DNA of 64,000 bases from JAVBQB01 sp031549265 (GTDB lineage Bacteria; Bacillota; Clostridia; Oscillospirales; JAVBQB01). Below, piece after piece: positions 49,685-58,086 of this stretch. The notes beneath the pieces were generated by a model that searched no databases, was not told where the DNA came from, and saw only the letters and a list, made by a program, of their open reading frames with translations. The stretch lies in NCBI GenBank assembly GCA_031549265.1, contig JAVBQB010000002.1, forward strand, positions 744,001 through 808,000. The letters are read 5' to 3'. Within the stretch, counting starts at the first letter, position 1, and each line of letters begins with the position of its first letter. Position numbers and translations under genes: made by a program.

Positions 49685-52423
49685 ATGGGCACCATGAACC
49701 GCAATGAAATAATCAAATATATTCACTTCGCCTGTGAGCATAAATGTACACTTGCTGTTAAAGGCGTATCAGGTAAAATATCCGAAATTCATATTGACAG
49801 TTATGGGGCAGACTGTCTTTCAGGGCGTTTTTCGTCCACAGGTGACCAAATGAAGTTTTACTTCAAAAATATTAATTTTTGTTCCCTTCCAAGCAAAGAG
49901 GATCAAAATCTATTTATGAAAGAACAGTTCTTGGAATGTTGTGAAAATCCAAAGGATGTTGAACAACAGATAGCCTTCTATCAGGAGTATTACAAACAGG
50001 TTATTCCTATGGCTAAGGGCGCTAAACAAAGCAACTTGCAGGTTGATTCCGGTGATGACATGGATTACAGTAAGAAATCCATTGAGCACTATGATTTGAT
50101 GTTTCAGCATATTTATAAGGATGAGAATGGATTGTTTTCGAGCTATCTTCTGTCCCGGCCTGTCAATGAAAACGTCACGCTTGACATTTCGCCCATATTA
50201 TTGCTAAGCCGGTCGAACTACTCCCAAAAGATAGCGATCGAGTCTGCCCTGTGCAATCGGGTTTCCATCATAGAAGGGCCGCCGGGAACGGGAAAGACCA
50301 CCACCATACTCAATATCATCGCCAATCTGGTGTTTCGTGGGAAGCGTGTTGCTGTGATATCGAAGAACAACTCGGCTATTGATAATGCTAAGGAGGAATT
50401 GGACAAACTCAACCTTCCGCCCTTCTATTTGCGGTTTGGCAGCAAAACGAAGGTAATGGAGCCGCTTGCAAAGACAATTAAGGCTCTGGTGGCCAATACT
50501 GCAGAGCAAGCAGAGCAACTACAAGAGCCCCAGGAGCAAGTTGATATCTTATCCAGTTTATATCAGGAGCTAAAGTCGGCTGAGGAAGATATCAACCACC
50601 TTGTCATCATAAAGAACCAGTTGCAGGAGAGTGAAAATCAGTTGCGGCATCTGGAAAAACGCAACGATGCATTTCAGGAAAACGTGAAACTTCGGCAACT
50701 GCGGCGCCTTGAAAGAAGCAGGCTAACCGACCTTCGCCGCGAAATTGACCGGATTGCGAATGCATTGCAGCGTCTGGATAATAGCTCCACGATTTCCTTC
50801 AGAGATCGCCTGATTAATTGGTTTCGCTGGAGATTCACAACAGATGAATTTCAAACAAACGGGCTGTTGTTTCAATTCCGGTTAGAACATATCTATCTGA
50901 CAAGGGAAATTGAGGAACTCTCGGCCCAACTGAATGAATCGCGTTTACAGGAAAAACAGAATGCTCTGGAGCGCCGGTATAACGAACAATACATAACCGC
51001 CTCTCTTGCCGCACTTGGGAATTTCCTGTCTACCCGTTCCAAACAGGCGGATTATCGGGAAGCTATCAAGTCTGTTCTCTCCTATACCAAAGACAGCGTG
51101 CTTTATAACACCAGGCAAGCTCTCCGTCAAATTTTCCCTGTTATTCTGACAACGGCGGATGCGCTTGTGTACAATTTTAAGGATTTACTTCAGAGCGGAG
51201 GCAAACTTGACTACATCATTATAGATGAGGCATCGCAGTGTGACTTGATTGCCGGCTTACCTATGCTGTCTCTTGCAGACCGCTGCGTGATTGTAGGCGA
51301 TCAGAAACAGTTGAGCGCCATCATCGATGTGCCATCATCCCCGCCTCCGAAAATTGATGGGGCACATGACTACTTTCAGGAAACCTTTTTGAGCTCTGTG
51401 CAAAAAGTATGGGGCATTAAGCCCACACTTTTGCAGGAGCATTACCGCTGTGATTATGCCATTATCAACTACTGCAACAAGTTTTTCTATAATAAGGAAC
51501 TGATTATTTATACAGAAGCAAATCCGAAGGCCATGAAGCTTTTGACTGTCGATCAAGGAAAGTATGCGGATATAACCGGCACCTCCATCCACAATGAAAG
51601 GGAGATTAAGTCCATCGAAGGAATTACCGGATCCAGCTTGCAGGCAAGCTATGTGATTACTCCGTTCAAGGGTCAGGGGGAAAAGCTTCGTACCCATTTT
51701 AGATGCAAAGAAGGCGTTTGCGGTACGATCCATACATTTCAAGGACGAGGCGAGGAGACGGTTTACTTCTCCACGGTGCTCAATGATTTGCCGTTCGCAA
51801 ATAGCCATCTGAAGGGCGATCACTGTCTTTTCACGAAAGAATTGGTGAATGTTGCTGTGTCACGTGCTAAAAAACACTTCATCTTGGTTTCCGACAGGGA
51901 GTATTTACGAAAAAACAACACCGAGATGCGGAATCTGATCGACTATATCGAGACATATGGAGAGAATATTCCGGATAAGACTGTATGCATTTTTGATCAC
52001 TTGTACCAGCTGATGCAATCCTACACTCGAATCGGCAATATAGATAATATATTTGAGCAAGAGGTATACAATCTTCTGCGGGACTACTGTCAGGATCATC
52101 CCCAATATCATTTCTTGGTGAAATTCCCTTTAGCCGATTTGGTGACGGATAAAACATATCTGGAGGGGAATGCAGACATCAGACGTTTTGTGTTGCATAT
52201 GAACACGCATGTGGATTTTACACTTTTCAATCCAATCGGCAACCCGGTTTTAGTGATTGAATTGGATGGAAAGCATCACCGTAAGGCCGATCAGATGGAA
52301 CGGGACGTCAAAAAGGACGCAACACTAAAGCATATGGGGATTCCGCTGTGGCGATTGCTTTCTAAGTCGGCATTAAGTAAAAAAGAGTTCATCGCGCATC
52401 TTGACAACTTAATCCTGATATGA
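49685..52423 (+). CDS. SF1 helicase with C-terminal DUF2726 domain
   Basis: 912 residues. An Upf1/DNA2-like superfamily 1 helicase with Walker A GPPGTGKTT at 198-206, a coiled-coil insert (about 265-420), Walker B IIIDEASQCD (Asp514, Glu515), GDQKQL, EHYRCD, and C-terminal motifs HTFQGRGEETVYFS and NVAVSRAKKHFILV. The end (about 780-912) is DUF2726-like, with HVDFTLFNP...VLVIELDGKHHR, resembling a PD-(D/E)xK nuclease core. Such helicase-nuclease proteins are frequent in phage-defence islands; a broken TIR gene follows. Function against phage is inference. Confidence 0.85.
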   Translation: MGTMNRNEIIKYIHFACEHKCTLAVKGVSGKISEIHIDSYGADCLSGRFSSTGDQMKFYFKNINFCSLPSKEDQNLFMKEQFLECCENPKDVEQQIAFYQEYYKQVIPMAKGAKQSNLQVDSGDDMDYSKKSIEHYDLMFQHIYKDENGLFSSYLLSRPVNENVTLDISPILLLSRSNYSQKIAIESALCNRVSIIEGPPGTGKTTTILNIIANLVFRGKRVAVISKNNSAIDNAKEELDKLNLPPFYLRFGSKTKVMEPLAKTIKALVANTAEQAEQLQEPQEQVDILSSLYQELKSAEEDINHLVIIKNQLQESENQLRHLEKRNDAFQENVKLRQLRRLERSRLTDLRREIDRIANALQRLDNSSTISFRDRLINWFRWRFTTDEFQTNGLLFQFRLEHIYLTREIEELSAQLNESRLQEKQNALERRYNEQYITASLAALGNFLSTRSKQADYREAIKSVLSYTKDSVLYNTRQALRQIFPVILTTADALVYNFKDLLQSGGKLDYIIIDEASQCDLIAGLPMLSLADRCVIVGDQKQLSAIIDVPSSPPPKIDGAHDYFQETFLSSVQKVWGIKPTLLQEHYRCDYAIINYCNKFFYNKELIIYTEANPKAMKLLTVDQGKYADITGTSIHNEREIKSIEGITGSSLQASYVITPFKGQGEKLRTHFRCKEGVCGTIHTFQGRGEETVYFSTVLNDLPFANSHLKGDHCLFTKELVNVAVSRAKKHFILVSDREYLRKNNTEMRNLIDYIETYGENIPDKTVCIFDHLYQLMQSYTRIGNIDNIFEQEVYNLLRDYCQDHPQYHFLVKFPLADLVTDKTYLEGNADIRRFVLHMNTHVDFTLFNPIGNPVLVIELDGKHHRKADQMERDVKKDATLKHMGIPLWRLLSKSALSKKEFIAHLDNLILI

Positions 52424-52490
52424 ATTACAGGCAAGGAGTCGAGAGAAAAAGACTGACGAGCATTATTTGTATTTAAGGGGGAGTGAAACT

Positions 52491-53171
52491 ATGGTAAGAT
52501 GTACGGCACCAGTTTGCGGGCATCGAACGGAAAGTGGAAGGGCAAACTGCCCAGTGTGCGTAGGCGGTGGCAGTTATCGAGTTACAACTCTTATATCCCA
52601 TATTCTCCACCATACTCTACATTATCAAGCAGCTCTACAAGTCGTTGCAGTGTTGGCGGACAAGCAAGGTCAAAAGCACGTTGGTCATCAGTTGGTTCTA
52701 CTATTTTATATACTCCTGCTGAAATCCGAACACTCACTCTTGTGCGTGAAAATGTTGAGGAGCGCTCGAAACTACCTGATTTATGAGATGTTTTTCTTTG
52801 TCTCGCATGGGATGATCGTAAAGGTGCAGCTAAAAAACTACACGATCTACTTGAATCAAAAGGTGCAACTATTTGGTTTAGTGATAAGGGTGTCCCTTTA
52901 AGTTCATCTTTACTTCGTGAAGTTGATAAAGGGTTGGCAAAATCTCGTGTCGGTATTGTATTGATTACCCTCCGGTTCTTAAATGTTTTGAGGGGGAGGG
53001 AAGAGTAGATAAAGAACTTTCGGCATTGCTGGCTTGTGATTTGCTTGTCCCTATGGTACATGATACACTTTTGAGGAGTTACGTGAAGTTATTCCGTTAC
53101 TCGGTTCGCGAAATGGCTTAAGTACTATTGAAGAATCAACGGTGGATGTTGCGGATATTTTAGCTGAATGA
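52491..53171 (+). pseudogene. Broken TIR-domain protein
   Basis: Remnant of a TIR-domain protein. It starts MVRCTAPVCGHRTESGRANC after GGGGGAG, then must shift frame near 52575 to continue SSYNSYIPYSPPYS...YTPAEIRTLTLVREN. An in-frame TGA at 52784-52786 interrupts LPDL-DVFLCLAWDD. The TIR core KKLHDLLESKGATIWFSDKG and DKGLAKSRVGIVLIT is then readable. Further shifts near 52993 and 53068 are needed to reach DKELSALLACDLLVPMVHD and EELREVIPLLGSRNGLST, ending at 53171. One stop plus three frameshifts makes it inactive unless assembly errors are involved. Confidence 0.82.
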
Positions 53172-53669
53172 GTTAACTTACTAACGATATATAATTTCAA
53201 ACTCTGTGGACGAATAGCGCCGCCGATAACGAGCGGTTTGGCATAAGAGCGGCACTAACCCCGCAGAAAGGGTAGTGCGAAATTGAAAGTTAGTAGCCCG
53301 CTTGAAAGGTAGTACAAGCCGCCGGACGTTGTGGGCAATGGATAGTATAAGACAACATGTGTACGCCATTCTTAACCAATGGCAAATGAGAGTCATGATT
53401 TGCAACCATGACTCGCGCAGCATTTTGGCGTGACATATGAAGGAATGTGTCATGCCAGAAAATACCATAAATATTGATAATTTGTAAAGGTCAAACGAAG
53501 CAAATGTCGAGTGTACGTCTTAAAATCGCATTTTCAAGTCCGCTAGGGGTGGGTTAGAAATTTTGCTTTCTCAAGGCAGTCAGAAGGCGCGCTGCCCTGA
53601 AATCTTTCCCATCCCAAACCGAGCGAATCAATTTGGGATGGCACTCTGAAATCCTAACATTGAACGCAG
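53172..53669. other. Unexplained non-coding stretch
   Basis: Holds two inverted repeats: GAGTCATG/CATGACTC (53390-53414) and CCATCCCAAA/TTTGGGATGG (53609-53641). A 95-residue minus-strand frame at 53181-53468 has no ribosome-binding site or recognisable domain. Possibly the far end of the mobile patch. Confidence 0.35.
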
Positions 53670-53695
53670 AAAAACCGCCAAAATAGGCGGTTTTT
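53670..53695. terminator. Terminator of tRNA-Pro (bidirectional)
   Basis: AAAAACCGCC (53670-53679) with GGCGGTTTTT (53686-53695), six-base loop; U-run in both directions. Confidence 0.85.
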
Positions 53696-53705
53696 CAGGA
53701 AAAAT

Positions 53706-53782
53706 TGGTCGGGGCGACAGGATTCGAACCTGCGGCCCCTTGGTCCCAAACCAAGTGCGCTACCAAACTGCGCTACGCCCCG
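53706..53782 (-). tRNA. tRNA-Pro (TGG)
   Basis: 77 bases with encoded CCA. Acceptor CGGGGCG/CGCCCCG, anticodon stem ACTTGG-TTTGGGA-CCAAGG with anticodon TGG, T-loop GGTTCGAATCC. Confidence 0.96.
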
Positions 53783-53799
53783 AAATTTTCTACCAATAA

Positions 53800-53827
53800 A
53801 TTATAACACATAATATCAATATTGCAA
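53800..53827 (-). promoter_or_regulatory. Promoter of tRNA-Pro
   Basis: Minus-strand TTGCAA (53822-53827), 16 bases, TATAAT (53800-53805), 18 bases before the tRNA. Confidence 0.7.
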
Positions 53828-53973
53828 TGCTTTTCTGCTTGCTAAATATATTCATAGTTCAATATACCAGCCTTTGCTTTGCGACACCGCCCGCATTCGA
53901 GTCCCCGCTCTGGGGCGGGGAGCGGATACTGTCGCACTCAGAAAAAAATAGTGCAATATAGCGGAAAAACATA

Positions 53974-54002
53974 TTGACTTGACCGTTATCCCGTGCTATA
54001 CT
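53974..54002 (+). promoter_or_regulatory. Promoter of the four-tRNA cluster
   Basis: TTGACT (53974-53979), 17 bases, TATACT (53997-54002), about 50 bases before tRNA-His. Confidence 0.75.
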
Positions 54003-54052
54003 ACAATGGCGTTATGAAGCTGGAACAGAATTAGTGTCTTATTTGGTCAGAT

Positions 54053-54130
54053 GGTGGGTATAGCTCAGTAGGTTAGAGCACCAGATTGTGGATCTGGGGG
54101 TCGTCGGTTCGAGCCCGATTATCCACCCCA
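54053..54130 (+). tRNA. tRNA-His (GTG)
   Basis: Acceptor GTGGGTA/TATCCAC, encoded extra G at 54053 opposite C73, anticodon GTG in CCAGATTGTGGATCTGG, encoded CCA. Confidence 0.96.
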
Positions 54131-54212
54131 ATATAACTTTGCTGAACCAGAAGTATTTGGATTTGTATCTGATCTGGCAATTCCAAGCCTGGCTTCGACA
54201 TTGATTTTATAT

Positions 54213-54287
54213 TGGGATGTCGCCAAGCGGTAAGGCACCAGACTTTGACTCTGGCATTCGCAGGTTCGATTCCTGCCATCCCAGCCA
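54213..54287 (+). tRNA. tRNA-Gln (TTG)
   Basis: 75 bases with encoded CCA. Acceptor TGGGATG/CATCCCA, anticodon TTG in CAGACTTTGACTCTG. Confidence 0.96.
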
Positions 54288-54288
54288 T

Positions 54289-54364
54289 GATCCATTAGCT
54301 CAGTCGGCAGAGCACCTGCCTTTTAAGCAGGGTGTCCGCAGTTCGAATCTGCGATGGATCACCA
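54289..54364 (+). tRNA. tRNA-Lys (TTT)
   Basis: 76 bases with encoded CCA. Acceptor GATCCAT/ATGGATC, anticodon TTT in CCTGCCTTTTAAGCAGG. Only one base separates it from tRNA-Gln. Confidence 0.96.
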
Positions 54365-54365
54365 T

Positions 54366-54393
54366 AATCCCCCAGTAAATCTACTGGGGGATT
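54366..54393. other. Perfect hairpin between tRNA-Lys and tRNA-Thr
   Basis: Twelve-base stem AATCCCCCAGTA (54366-54377) with TACTGGGGGATT (54382-54393), loop AATC. No U-run, so more likely a processing hairpin than a terminator. Confidence 0.6.
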
Positions 54394-54397
54394 CTAC

Positions 54398-54473
54398 GCT
54401 GGTGTAGCTCAGTTGGTAGAGCAGCTGATTTGTAATCAGCAGGTCGCCGGTTCGAGTCCGGCCCCCAGCTCCA
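54398..54473 (+). tRNA. tRNA-Thr (TGT)
   Basis: 76 bases with encoded CCA. Anticodon TGT in GCTGATTTGTAATCAGC. The acceptor GCTGGTG faces CCCCAGC, leaving a T-C mismatch at pair 6-67. Confidence 0.93.
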
Positions 54474-54476
54474 CGT

Positions 54477-54525
54477 AAGCCCCAGAACTGTGATGGTTCA
54501 GGGGCTTTTCTTTTTTGAGAGAATT
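54477..54525 (+). terminator. Terminator of the tRNA cluster
   Basis: AAGCCCC-A-GAAC with GTTC-A-GGGGCTT, seven-base loop, then TTCTTTTTT. Confidence 0.9.
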
Positions 54526-55335
54526 CTAATAGTGTTACCAACAGTTTTTTCAGAGGGCTTTTACGGCCTTTTTCAGGCTCTTTAAATCGACGTGCGTATA
54601 TGCTTGAGTCAAGTTATCCATAAAAAATAATCTGACAATCATATGTTGGAATCAGGCATAAACCATTTTCCTATGATATAAAATACTTGCGGGAAAGCAT
54701 AATTCCAGTTTATTTGCGTAGCAAGAAAATAATACGCTTTTGTAACAGACTATATGCTGCTGAGTGAAGCTGCCTTTGCCGCCGCGATAAACGCATCTCG
54801 CGATGCGGACTGAGAGGAGATGGCTGCGGTGCGGGTGCAATCCGCTGTGCGGATTGAACGGTATGCAGATACGCATTTCGAATGCTGTCTGCATTCATAA
54901 AGTAGCACCTCAAAGAGAAATTTTCAACCGAGTTTTTATTTGTCATCTAGCATCTAATATTGAATAGAACTGCGCGCGCATTATCATTTTGTCTCAAGAT
55001 AAATAATGGCATTACGAGCGAACATGCCGCTATGCCCTGAATTTTTTTATTGGTAAAATTTCAATGATTACAGTTAATTGCCTTGCTCGAATGCGTAATT
55101 CATCATGCGGCTTTAATTTCAAAAGCAGCTTGTTTTCGCCGATGAGTATATGTTATTTAGCGATATTAAGACCTTCTCCCGAGAAAGAACAATGTGCGTG
55201 TGTGGAAAAGTCTGCGATTTCTTTGTTATTCTCCTTCATGAAAAAAATTGACGTGACACCACGGCTTGCTTTCCGAAATATAATGGGGCGTGGAACCTGT
55301 GTTTCAACTACATTATTCATGAGGAGGATCCAACC
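54526..55335. other. Gap with one candidate small ORF
   Basis: Mostly AT-rich. Apart from the small ORF at 54710-54898 I find nothing convincing. A plus-strand frame at 55064-55348 overlaps the next gene and lacks a ribosome-binding site. Confidence 0.4.
54710..54898 (-). CDS. Possible 62-residue basic protein
   Basis: MNADSIRNAYLHTVQSAQRI at the start, then a Pro/Ser-rich stretch and a basic end. TTGAGGTG eight bases before the ATG is the main support. Short hairpins (CAATCCGC/GCGGATTG at 54837-54856) fall inside it. No similarity recognised; it could be chance. Confidence 0.3.
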   Translation of the reverse strand: MNADSIRNAYLHTVQSAQRIAPAPQPSPLSPHREMRLSRRQRQLHSAAYSLLQKRIIFLLRK

Positions 55336-55734
55336 GTGGCTTCTTTGAAAAACAGAGTATACGCCGCCGGTCAATACGGCGCAGAAACTGTTACAATTGA
55401 TAACTTTGTAGATGTTGAACTGCTGGACGGTCTCACCATAACTAAAACAGCGGATAAAACTTTGTGGGCCGGTGGATTGCTGACCTACACAACAACCATA
55501 ACTAACGTAAATGCTACGATGCCATATGAGAACATTAAGGTGGACGATAAGCTGGACACATCAATTGTCACTTTTGAACCTGATTCGGTATATAAAGACG
55601 ATACCAAGCTGAGTTCTTCTGATTACACATATGATATCTTAACCGGCGAATTGCACATCGAACCGGTTACCCCAATTACATTAGCCGCCGGCGAAAGTGT
55701 GAAGCTCACGTTTCAAATCACGAAAAATCCATAA
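55336..55734 (+). CDS. Single DUF11-domain protein
   Basis: 132 residues with one DUF11 repeat module (about 32-130): GLTITKTADKTLWAGGLLTY, ITNVNATMPYENIKV and LAAGESVKLTFQI. DUF11 repeats are normally found many times over in large surface proteins. Here there is one copy, with no signal peptide or wall anchor. The GTG start is set by GAGGAGG eight bases upstream. Small proteins of this kind may be spore-coat or cytoplasmic; I cannot say which. Confidence 0.75.
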   Translation: MASLKNRVYAAGQYGAETVTIDNFVDVELLDGLTITKTADKTLWAGGLLTYTTTITNVNATMPYENIKVDDKLDTSIVTFEPDSVYKDDTKLSSSDYTYDILTGELHIEPVTPITLAAGESVKLTFQITKNP

Positions 55735-55892
55735 TAATTGGCTGCTGCTTCATAACAGGCAAATTGTTCATGCAAACCTTGGGCCATGTATCGGCGAAGA
55801 GGAGAACGAAAGTTTAAATAAATTGTTGCTCAAAGCGGCGTCTAATCCCGAATACAGCTGGGATTTTATCAGTAATGATTGTATCGTGAGGA

Positions 55893-56174
55893 ATGCTTGC
55901 CCATATTGCCGCTGCTGTTGTTGCTGTTGCTGTCGAAACTGCTGCTGTCACTGTCGCTGTTGTCGGGACTGCAGGTGCTGTTGTTGCTGTTGCCGTCGAG
56001 AACGCCGTTGCTGCTGTGGCTGTCGCTGTTGTCGGGAATGCAGGTGCTGTTGCGACTATAGATGCTACCGCTATTCCAAGTGTTTTCGATGCTAGAGAAA
56101 CTAAATTTTCGTTAAATGCGAGAGAATCGGACTCAAACACTTTGCTAAGTAAAAAACGCATTTGCACAAAATAA
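55893..56174 (+). CDS. Possible Ala/Val-repeat protein
   Basis: 93-residue frame whose residues 6-52 are two copies of a 21-23 residue Ala/Val repeat (AVVAVAVETAAVTVAVVGTAG and a variant), then a normal-looking charged end DARETKFSLNARESDSN. Differences between repeats at GCT/GCC and GAA/GAG are synonymous in this frame. No proper ribosome-binding site: the GAGGA touches the ATG. The minus strand is also open, as a Thr/Ala repeat (55814-56167), and shares third codon positions, so strand is uncertain. Confidence 0.3.
   Translation: MLAHIAAAVVAVAVETAAVTVAVVGTAGAVVAVAVENAVAAVAVAVVGNAGAVATIDATAIPSVFDARETKFSLNARESDSNTLLSKKRICTK
55905..56055. repeat. Imperfect tandem repeat, 63 and 69 bases
   Basis: Two GCTGTTGTTGCTGTTGC... 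units, each ending GTCGCTGTTGTCGGGA(C/A)TGCAGGT, followed by a partial third. Leaves three open frames: Ala/Val, Cys-rich and, antisense, Thr/Ala. Confidence 0.7.
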
Positions 56175-56207
56175 TAAATTCAAACCTCCCAAAATTATTT
56201 ACATTAA

Positions 56208-56238
56208 AACGCGGGCTGATATAAAAGCAGCCCGCGTT
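56208..56238. terminator. Terminator of the padR-SEDS operon
   Basis: AACGCGGGCTG (56208-56218) with CAGCCCGCGTT (56228-56238), nine-base loop. On the minus strand it continues TTTTAATG, so it fits the SEDS gene. Confidence 0.75.
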
Positions 56239-56363
56239 ACGTTATTAGTAAAAAGAAAAAGCGCAAAAGCCGTTGATATTTCATAAATGTGATACTGTCA
56301 GACCGGAAATACGAGTCAAAAGATGCGATGCTTAATCGAGAAGTACGCGAAAAAAACCGGTTG

Positions 56364-57743
56364 CTATTTCAGATTCAAATCAATTGTGAGTTTTCCATCC
56401 TCAAAGCTGAAAAACTGGCGGCGTTTCTTGCGGGCAGCGACAGTGGAATCGCGTACCAAATCTTTATTGCGGAAGGCAGATAACATCAGCCCAATCAACG
56501 CCATATTCACAACGAGTCCCGTACCGCCGAAAGAAAGAAACGGCAATGTTTCCGGCAAAAAGAGCGGACCTACCAGGTTGGACAGTACATAGAAAAGGCT
56601 TTGCAGGGTTATTGTGAGCGTCACGGACAGCGAAACGATGAATCCCAGCGCGCTTTTTTGCCGAAAGGTCGCGACGAACATTCTTGCTATCAAAAGCCCG
56701 AAAAGAAGCACAACGAGAATACCGACGGCATAGCCCGCTTTTGAGATTAAGTATGTGAGCATAAAGTCGGTGTTCCAATTGGGCAGAATGGTTTCGGTCG
56801 CGTGACTGGCATAGCGTCCGCTGATGGCTGCCGCTCCCCAAAACTTCGACCCGGATATCAAACTCTGCACGACGCTGCCCGTATACCCGCCGCCTGACGG
56901 ATCGAGTTCCGGGTTTAATATTGCAATGACTCTATTGTGCAAAAAATTTGTTTTTGCCAGCGCATAGCTAATCGTCAGCACAATTGGAGTGCAAATCAAT
57001 GCAAACGCGGCAGGCTTTTTGACGTCGAACCAGCCCTTAGCTATGGCCACCGCTAAAATGACGAAACAGGTTGTCGAAGATTGAATTAACCCTGCGAGCG
57101 TCGGAGCTAGCGGGCATAAAACCGCGGGCACAGGGTAAAACCCACAACAAATCAACAGACCTAGATATCCTTTTTTCCTTTGACTGTACGCGATCCCGGC
57201 GAAGGCGGGGATGAACAGAAGAACAACGTAGAAGACATGCCGGGTTGCTCCGTTAATAACCGGACTGTTGCAAAACGTCAAAATTCCAATGAGAACCAGT
57301 GCGCCGAAGAGTATTTTCGGATATTTCCCTAGTATTGTGTAGTCTACGAAATAGATAATTACGAGTACTGCGATTCCTATTGCGACATAAATCAAATGCT
57401 TTGCAAACATTTCATGCGTGTCAACTCGAGCGGCAACGGTCGACATGTAATACTGTATTGCCGCTCCGAACAGCACCAGGATTGCAGTGAGCGAAAATAC
57501 TATCCAGTCAGGCTTCGGCCGGTGGGTGCGATCCAGCTGTTGTCCAACGACCACCGGGTCGCCCATCTGCATGACGGCCTTCCGCTCGGCCGTGTCCTCG
57601 TCCATTCCGTCGGCTATGTATGCCGCCTTCTGCGATTCGATGTGGGTGAGCAGTTCGCCGGTCAGGTGTTCGTGCGCTCTTTTTGCCCTGATCTGCTGGC
57701 AGACGGATTTAATAAAATCCTGTGCGGAATTAGGCTCGGCCAC
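56364..57743 (-). CDS. FtsW/RodA/SpoVE (SEDS) family protein with N-terminal regulatory domain
   Basis: 459 residues. The first ~75 form a soluble helical domain (ELLTHIESQKAAYIADGMDE) like the permease-prefix domain found beside PadR regulators. About ten membrane helices follow, with SEDS landmarks LNPELDPSGGGYTGSVVQSL, LPNWNTDFM and PFLSFGGTGLVVNMALIGLML. SEDS proteins polymerise peptidoglycan with a class B PBP. No PBP gene is nearby. It overlaps padR by 14 bases, so it is likely an inducible, non-housekeeping copy. Confidence 0.88.
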   Translation of the reverse strand: MAEPNSAQDFIKSVCQQIRAKRAHEHLTGELLTHIESQKAAYIADGMDEDTAERKAVMQMGDPVVVGQQLDRTHRPKPDWIVFSLTAILVLFGAAIQYYMSTVAARVDTHEMFAKHLIYVAIGIAVLVIIYFVDYTILGKYPKILFGALVLIGILTFCNSPVINGATRHVFYVVLLFIPAFAGIAYSQRKKGYLGLLICCGFYPVPAVLCPLAPTLAGLIQSSTTCFVILAVAIAKGWFDVKKPAAFALICTPIVLTISYALAKTNFLHNRVIAILNPELDPSGGGYTGSVVQSLISGSKFWGAAAISGRYASHATETILPNWNTDFMLTYLISKAGYAVGILVVLLFGLLIARMFVATFRQKSALGFIVSLSVTLTITLQSLFYVLSNLVGPLFLPETLPFLSFGGTGLVVNMALIGLMLSAFRNKDLVRDSTVAARKKRRQFFSFEDGKLTIDLNLK

Positions 57744-58074
57744 AGCACAGCCCTCCCATCACCTGATTAACGGCGGTTTTATAGGTCTCCCACTCGGATT
57801 TCTTATCACCCAGCAGTTTTTTACCGGACTTTGTGATGTGATAGTATTTTCTTGGACGGGCGTTGTCGGCGTCTACTTCATAGGATTCGACCATTCCTTT
57901 TTGCTCCAGACTGTGAAGCAGGGGATAAAGCGTCCCTGCCTTCAATATGAAAATATTGTTTGACTGACGCTCCAATTGTTCGATCATCTGGTAGCCGTAC
58001 ATATCCTCAGTTTCTAAGAGACGCAGAATCAACATTGTCGTGCTGCCGGACAGCAAACTTTTATCAACCTTCAA
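57730..58074 (-). CDS. PadR family transcriptional regulator
   Basis: 114-residue winged-helix repressor: LLSGSTTMLILRLLETEDMYGYQMI, then KAGTLYPLLHSLEQKGMVES and YYHITKSGKKLL. The start is TTG at 58074, after GGGGAT. It is transcribed with the SEDS gene from a promoter buried in a long inverted repeat, so self-repression is likely. Inducers of PadR proteins are often envelope stress compounds or antibiotics; none can be named here. Confidence 0.92.
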   Translation of the reverse strand: MKVDKSLLSGSTTMLILRLLETEDMYGYQMIEQLERQSNNIFILKAGTLYPLLHSLEQKGMVESYEVDADNARPRKYYHITKSGKKLLGDKKSEWETYKTAVNQVMGGLCCGRA

Positions 58075-58086
58075 AACATCATCCCC

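Noticed and set aside
52467..52901. 144-codon ORF starting just before the TIR remnant
   Set aside because: Only its first ~30 codons after 52491 match the TIR protein; the rest is out of frame, so it was folded into the pseudogene.
53181..53468. 95-codon minus-strand ORF, thought to be a transposase piece
   Set aside because: No transposase or integrase motif could be found.
55064..55348. 94-codon plus-strand ORF before the DUF11 gene
   Set aside because: No ribosome-binding site and it overlaps the well-supported DUF11 start.
55823..56095. Cys-rich ORF, possible metallothionein-like protein
   Set aside because: The cysteines arise from reading a GCTGTT-type repeat out of frame; no standard start codon with ribosome-binding site; repeat variation changes Cys to Arg.
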